Positions 61,032-64,000 of a stretch of DNA of 64,000 bases are shown here, piece by piece. The notes beneath the pieces were generated by a model. That model searched no databases. It saw nothing but the letters and a program-made list of their open reading frames with translations, and had not been told where the DNA came from. The stretch lies in contig JAFQQI010000009.1 in assembly GCA_017411305.1 (NCBI GenBank), forward strand, positions 121,577-185,576. Reading direction: 5' to 3'. Within the stretch, counting starts at the first letter, position 1; every line of letters starts with the position of its first letter. Made by a program: the position numbers and the translations under genes. This DNA is from Lachnospiraceae bacterium (GTDB taxonomy: Bacteria; Bacillota; Clostridia; Lachnospirales; Lachnospiraceae).

Positions 61032-63653
61032 ATGGCAAAATGGGTTTATGCTTTTGAGGAAGGTAGTGCAGATATGCGTAACCTCTTGGGAGGAAAAGGC
61101 GCTAACCTTGCTGAAATGACAAATTTAGGATTACCGATTCCCCAGGGATTTACGGTAACAACAGAAGCCTGTACAGATTATTATGCACAGGGCAGAGCGA
61201 TTTCTGATGAAATCAAAGAACAGATATTTGCGGCGCTTGCTGATTTGGAAGCAAAACAGGGTAAAAAGTTCGGTGATACCGAAAATCCCCTTCTCGTTTC
61301 CGTTCGTTCCGGTGCAAGAGCATCTATGCCCGGTATGATGGATACGATTTTGAATTTAGGTCTTACAGATGTGGCGGTAGAAGGTTTTGCAGCTAAGACC
61401 GGTAACCCCAGATTTGCATATGATTCTTATCGTCGTTTCATCCAGATGTTTTCTGATGTAGTTATGGAGATTCCTAAGTCTTACTTTGAAAGAATCTTAG
61501 ATGACATTAAAGAATCTAAGGGCGTTAAGTTTGATACCGACTTAACAGCAGATGATTTAAAGGATGTTATTAACAAGTTTAAAGCAATTTATAAAGACAA
61601 AATGGGAGCAGACTTCCCTCAGGATCCCAAGGAGCAGTTGATGGAAGCTGTTAAGGCGGTATTCCGTTCCTGGGACAACGAAAGAGCTATTGTTTACAGA
61701 CGTATGAATGATATTCCCGGTGATTGGGGAACCGCTGTAAATGTACAGGCAATGGTATTTGGTAATATGGGTAATACCTCCGGTACCGGTGTTGCATTTA
61801 CCCGTAATCCTTCCACCGGTGAGAAGGGTATCTATGGTGAATACCTGATTAATGCACAGGGGGAAGACGTTGTTGCTGGTATCAGAACACCTCAGCCTAT
61901 TACCAAATTGGAAGAAGACCTTCCCGAATGCTATGCTAAGTTTATTGAAATTGCAAACAGACTGGAAGATCACTACCGTGATATGCAGGATATGGAATTT
62001 ACCATTGAGGAAGGTAAGCTTTTCTTCTTACAGACCAGAAACGGTAAGAGAACAGCTCCCGCTGCACTTCAGATTGCATGTGACCTTGTAGATGAAGGTA
62101 TGATTACCCCCGAAGAAGCAGTTCTTCGTATTGAAGCAAAATCCTTAGATCAGTTATTGCATCCTACCTTTGATGCAGCAGCACTGAAGGCCGGTACCGT
62201 AATCGGACAGGCTCTTCCTGCATCACCCGGTGCGGCAGCAGGTAAGGTTTACTTTACTGCATTGGAAGCAAAGGAAGCCCATGAAAAGGGTGAAAGAGTT
62301 ATTTTAGTCCGTTTGGAAACATCCCCGGAAGACATCGAGGGTATGCATGCGGCAGAAGGTATTCTTACTGTTAGAGGCGGTATGACCTCTCATGCAGCAG
62401 TAGTTGCACGTGGTATGGGAACCTGCTGTGTATCCGGTTGTGGCGAAATTGCTATCAACGAAGAAGAAAAAGTATTTGAACTTGGCGGACATGTATATCA
62501 TGAAGGTGATTATATTTCCTTAGATGGTTCTACCGGTAAGATTTATGACGGTGATATCAAAACAGTAGAAGCTTCCATCAGCGGAAACTTTGAAAGAATT
62601 ATGGGTTGGGCAGATTCCTTCCGAACACTGAAGGTTCGTACCAATGCAGATACACCGTTAGATGCAGCCAATGCAGTGAAATACGGTGCTGAAGGTATCG
62701 GTCTTTGCCGTACAGAGCATATGTTCTTCGAACCTGACAGAATCCCTAAGATTCGTCAGATGATTCTTGCAAGAACTGTTGCAGAAAGAGAAAAAGCATT
62801 AAATGACCTGATTCCTTTCCAAAAAGGTGACTTCAAGGGCATTTATGAAGTAATGGAAGGCAAGCCGGTTACCATCCGTTTCTTAGATCCTCCGTTACAT
62901 GAGTTTGTTCCTACAGAGCAGGCTGACATTGATGATCTTGCAGTGAAGATGATGATGACAGCTGAAGAAGTACAGGCTATTTGTGATTCTCTCCATGAGT
63001 TTAACCCCATGATGGGTCACAGAGGATGTCGTCTTGCTGTTACTTATCCCGAAATTGCAAAGATGCAGACAAGAGCTGTAATGGAAGCTGCAATTGAAGT
63101 AAAAGAAGAAAAAGGCTTCGATATCGTGCCTGAAATCATGATTCCTCTTGTAGGTGAAAAGAAAGAGCTGAAGTTTGTTAAGGATGTAGTGGTAGCAACT
63201 GCTGAACAGGTGAAGAAAGAAAAGAATTCCGATATTAAGTACAGCGTAGGTACCATGATTGAAATTCCAAGAGCAGCACTTCTTGCTGACGAAATTGCGC
63301 AGGAAGCAGAATTCTTCTCCTTCGGAACCAATGACTTAACACAGATGACATTCGGTTTCTCCAGAGATGATGCAGGCAAGTTCCTTGGTGACTACTATAA
63401 GAATAAGATTTATGAATCTGACCCGTTTGCAAGACTTGACCAGAGCGGTGTAGGTCAGCTTGTTCAGATGGCGGCAGAGAAGGGTAGAGCAATCAGACCT
63501 GATATCAAGCTTGGTATCTGTGGCGAACACGGCGGAGATCCTTCTTCTGTAGAATTCTGCCATAAAGTAGGACTTAGCTATGTATCCTGCTCACCGTTTA
63601 GAGTGCCGATTGCAAGACTGGCAGCAGCACAGGCAGCTATAGCTAGTAAGTAG
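61032..63653 (+). CDS. ppdK: Pyruvate, phosphate dikinase
   Basis: An 873-aa enzyme that interconverts pyruvate, ATP and phosphate with PEP, AMP and PPi; it acts in glycolysis or gluconeogenesis of anaerobes. Nucleotide-binding N-terminus (LLGGKGANLAEMTNLGLPIP), phospho-His domain with GGMTSHAAVVARGMG (His454) and C-terminal PEP domain with acid/base Cys830 in GICGEHGGDP. Length is normal. GGAGAGAG precedes ATG. Codon use is strongly biased, indicating high expression. Monocistronic, bounded by a leader hairpin and a terminator. Confidence 0.97.
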   Translation: MAKWVYAFEEGSADMRNLLGGKGANLAEMTNLGLPIPQGFTVTTEACTDYYAQGRAISDEIKEQIFAALADLEAKQGKKFGDTENPLLVSVRSGARASMPGMMDTILNLGLTDVAVEGFAAKTGNPRFAYDSYRRFIQMFSDVVMEIPKSYFERILDDIKESKGVKFDTDLTADDLKDVINKFKAIYKDKMGADFPQDPKEQLMEAVKAVFRSWDNERAIVYRRMNDIPGDWGTAVNVQAMVFGNMGNTSGTGVAFTRNPSTGEKGIYGEYLINAQGEDVVAGIRTPQPITKLEEDLPECYAKFIEIANRLEDHYRDMQDMEFTIEEGKLFFLQTRNGKRTAPAALQIACDLVDEGMITPEEAVLRIEAKSLDQLLHPTFDAAALKAGTVIGQALPASPGAAAGKVYFTALEAKEAHEKGERVILVRLETSPEDIEGMHAAEGILTVRGGMTSHAAVVARGMGTCCVSGCGEIAINEEEKVFELGGHVYHEGDYISLDGSTGKIYDGDIKTVEASISGNFERIMGWADSFRTLKVRTNADTPLDAANAVKYGAEGIGLCRTEHMFFEPDRIPKIRQMILARTVAEREKALNDLIPFQKGDFKGIYEVMEGKPVTIRFLDPPLHEFVPTEQADIDDLAVKMMMTAEEVQAICDSLHEFNPMMGHRGCRLAVTYPEIAKMQTRAVMEAAIEVKEEKGFDIVPEIMIPLVGEKKELKFVKDVVVATAEQVKKEKNSDIKYSVGTMIEIPRAALLADEIAQEAEFFSFGTNDLTQMTFGFSRDDAGKFLGDYYKNKIYESDPFARLDQSGVGQLVQMAAEKGRAIRPDIKLGICGEHGGDPSSVEFCHKVGLSYVSCSPFRVPIARLAAAQAAIASK

Positions 63654-63691
63654 GGTTAAGCAAAAAATAGCCTAAAAACCTAGTATTTATG

Positions 63692-63726
63692 CCCCTTAGA
63701 GCCACTTGGTTCTAAGGGGTTTTTTA
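63692..63726 (+). terminator. Terminator of ppdK
   Basis: CCCCTTAGA (63692-63700) pairs with TCTAAGGGG (63711-63719) with inner GCC/GGT pairing, followed by TTTTTT. Confidence 0.88.
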
Positions 63727-63784
63727 TTGCCTTGAGATACTTGAAATAGTGCGAGAATGAGAACGGAGTCAGGGGGATAAAAAA

Positions 63785-63830
63785 GTCAAGAAAACAGTAG
63801 GGTGGTAATGTGGGGAAACATTACCACCCT
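63785..63830 (-). terminator. Terminator of the ANTAR gene
   Basis: AGGGTGGTAATGT (63799-63811) pairs perfectly with ACATTACCACCCT (63818-63830). On the minus strand the tail reads ACTGTTTTCTTGACTTTTTT, somewhat removed from the stem. Confidence 0.7.
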
Positions 63831-63846
63831 GCTTATGTAAAGGGGA

Positions 63847-64000
63847 TTAAGTGTAAGTCTTGATAATTTCTTCTGCGATGAATCTTCTGGAAACACAGCG
63901 GTCCATTGCCTGTTTTTCTACATAGCGATGAGCATCCGGTTCGCTCATTTTAAGTTCGCTGATTAGCAGCCATTTGGCTTTGTTAACTAATCGAATCTCA
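63847..64000 (-). CDS. ANTAR domain protein, C-terminal fragment
   Basis: The end of a gene on the minus strand, 50 codons before the stop. KAKWLLISELKMSEPDAHRY and VEKQAMDRCVSRRFIAEEII match the ANTAR RNA-binding helix bundle, which stops antitermination hairpins in response to a signal. The N-terminus, probably a receiver domain, lies beyond the window. In Clostridia such regulators often control ammonia assimilation genes. Confidence 0.8.
   Translation of the reverse strand, partial: EIRLVNKAKWLLISELKMSEPDAHRYVEKQAMDRCVSRRFIAEEIIKTYT

Noticed and set aside
1-64000. CRISPR array
   Set aside because: No regularly spaced 25-40 base direct repeats were seen; the only short tandem repeats are inside genes.

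Overview
The window looks like a chromosomal segment from a low-to-moderate GC Gram-positive of the Clostridia, most likely a gut Lachnospiraceae. Supporting signs are strong AGGAGG-type ribosome sites, many 4-base ATGA gene overlaps, DUF975, DUF5050 and DUF6472-type proteins, an ANTAR regulator, pyruvate phosphate dikinase, PyrB/PyrI, and a GH42/GH53 galactan locus of the Firmicutes kind. This is inferred from gene content; there is no rRNA in the window.

Layout. 1-9300 is mostly housekeeping: the end of rplT, a pepD/AI-2E permease/thioesterase operon, DUF975, tRNA-Pro, a lone CheY, two small unknowns, rlmD, and an APH-like kinase next to a GNAT acetyltransferase. 9300-15390 is accessory: a mobile-element-like scar, a 64-aa protein, an AbiEi/AbiEii toxin-antitoxin pair with two matching operators around its promoter, a 104-aa protein, and a 989-aa primase-helicase of the TOTE conflict type, ending in a serine recombinase remnant. 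15384-22437 holds an ABC half-transporter pair, then a two-gene module: a small membrane protein with a HEPN-like RX4H motif and a superfamily 2 helicase with two predicted membrane helices. I consider this module the best candidate for an undescribed system.

22500-34000 carries pyrBI, a nitroreductase, a PH-domain protein, a MATE exporter, a CmpB-like membrane protein, a folate operon (folC-folE-HD-folP-folBK), an Rpn-type nuclease and a DUF5050 protein. 34228-40989 is a co-directional run: pheA, an AAA ATPase, ppx, ppk and maf. An elaborate nested inverted repeat lies at 41061-41241.

41388-52612 is a galactan or galacto-oligosaccharide locus: GH42 beta-galactosidase divergent from an ABC importer (binding lipoprotein with a probable CTG start, two permeases), a LacI regulator with matching operators at both divergent promoters, a 617-aa protein of unknown function, a small zinc ribbon, an intracellular GH53 galactanase and a HAD phosphatase. 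The proposed logic is import of oligosaccharides, internal cleavage by GH53 and GH42, and repression by LacI until an inducer is present.

52700-64000 contains an acidic small protein, tRNA-Glu, a cyclase, a Phd/YoeB toxin-antitoxin pair, a complete-looking gene for a 21-aa peptide, a PHP-HAD fusion, an ABC-F protein, an MFS sugar transporter, a membrane-anchored GDPD, ppdK, and the C-terminal end of an ANTAR protein. No CRISPR array, rRNA, intact insertion sequence or replication origin was seen.
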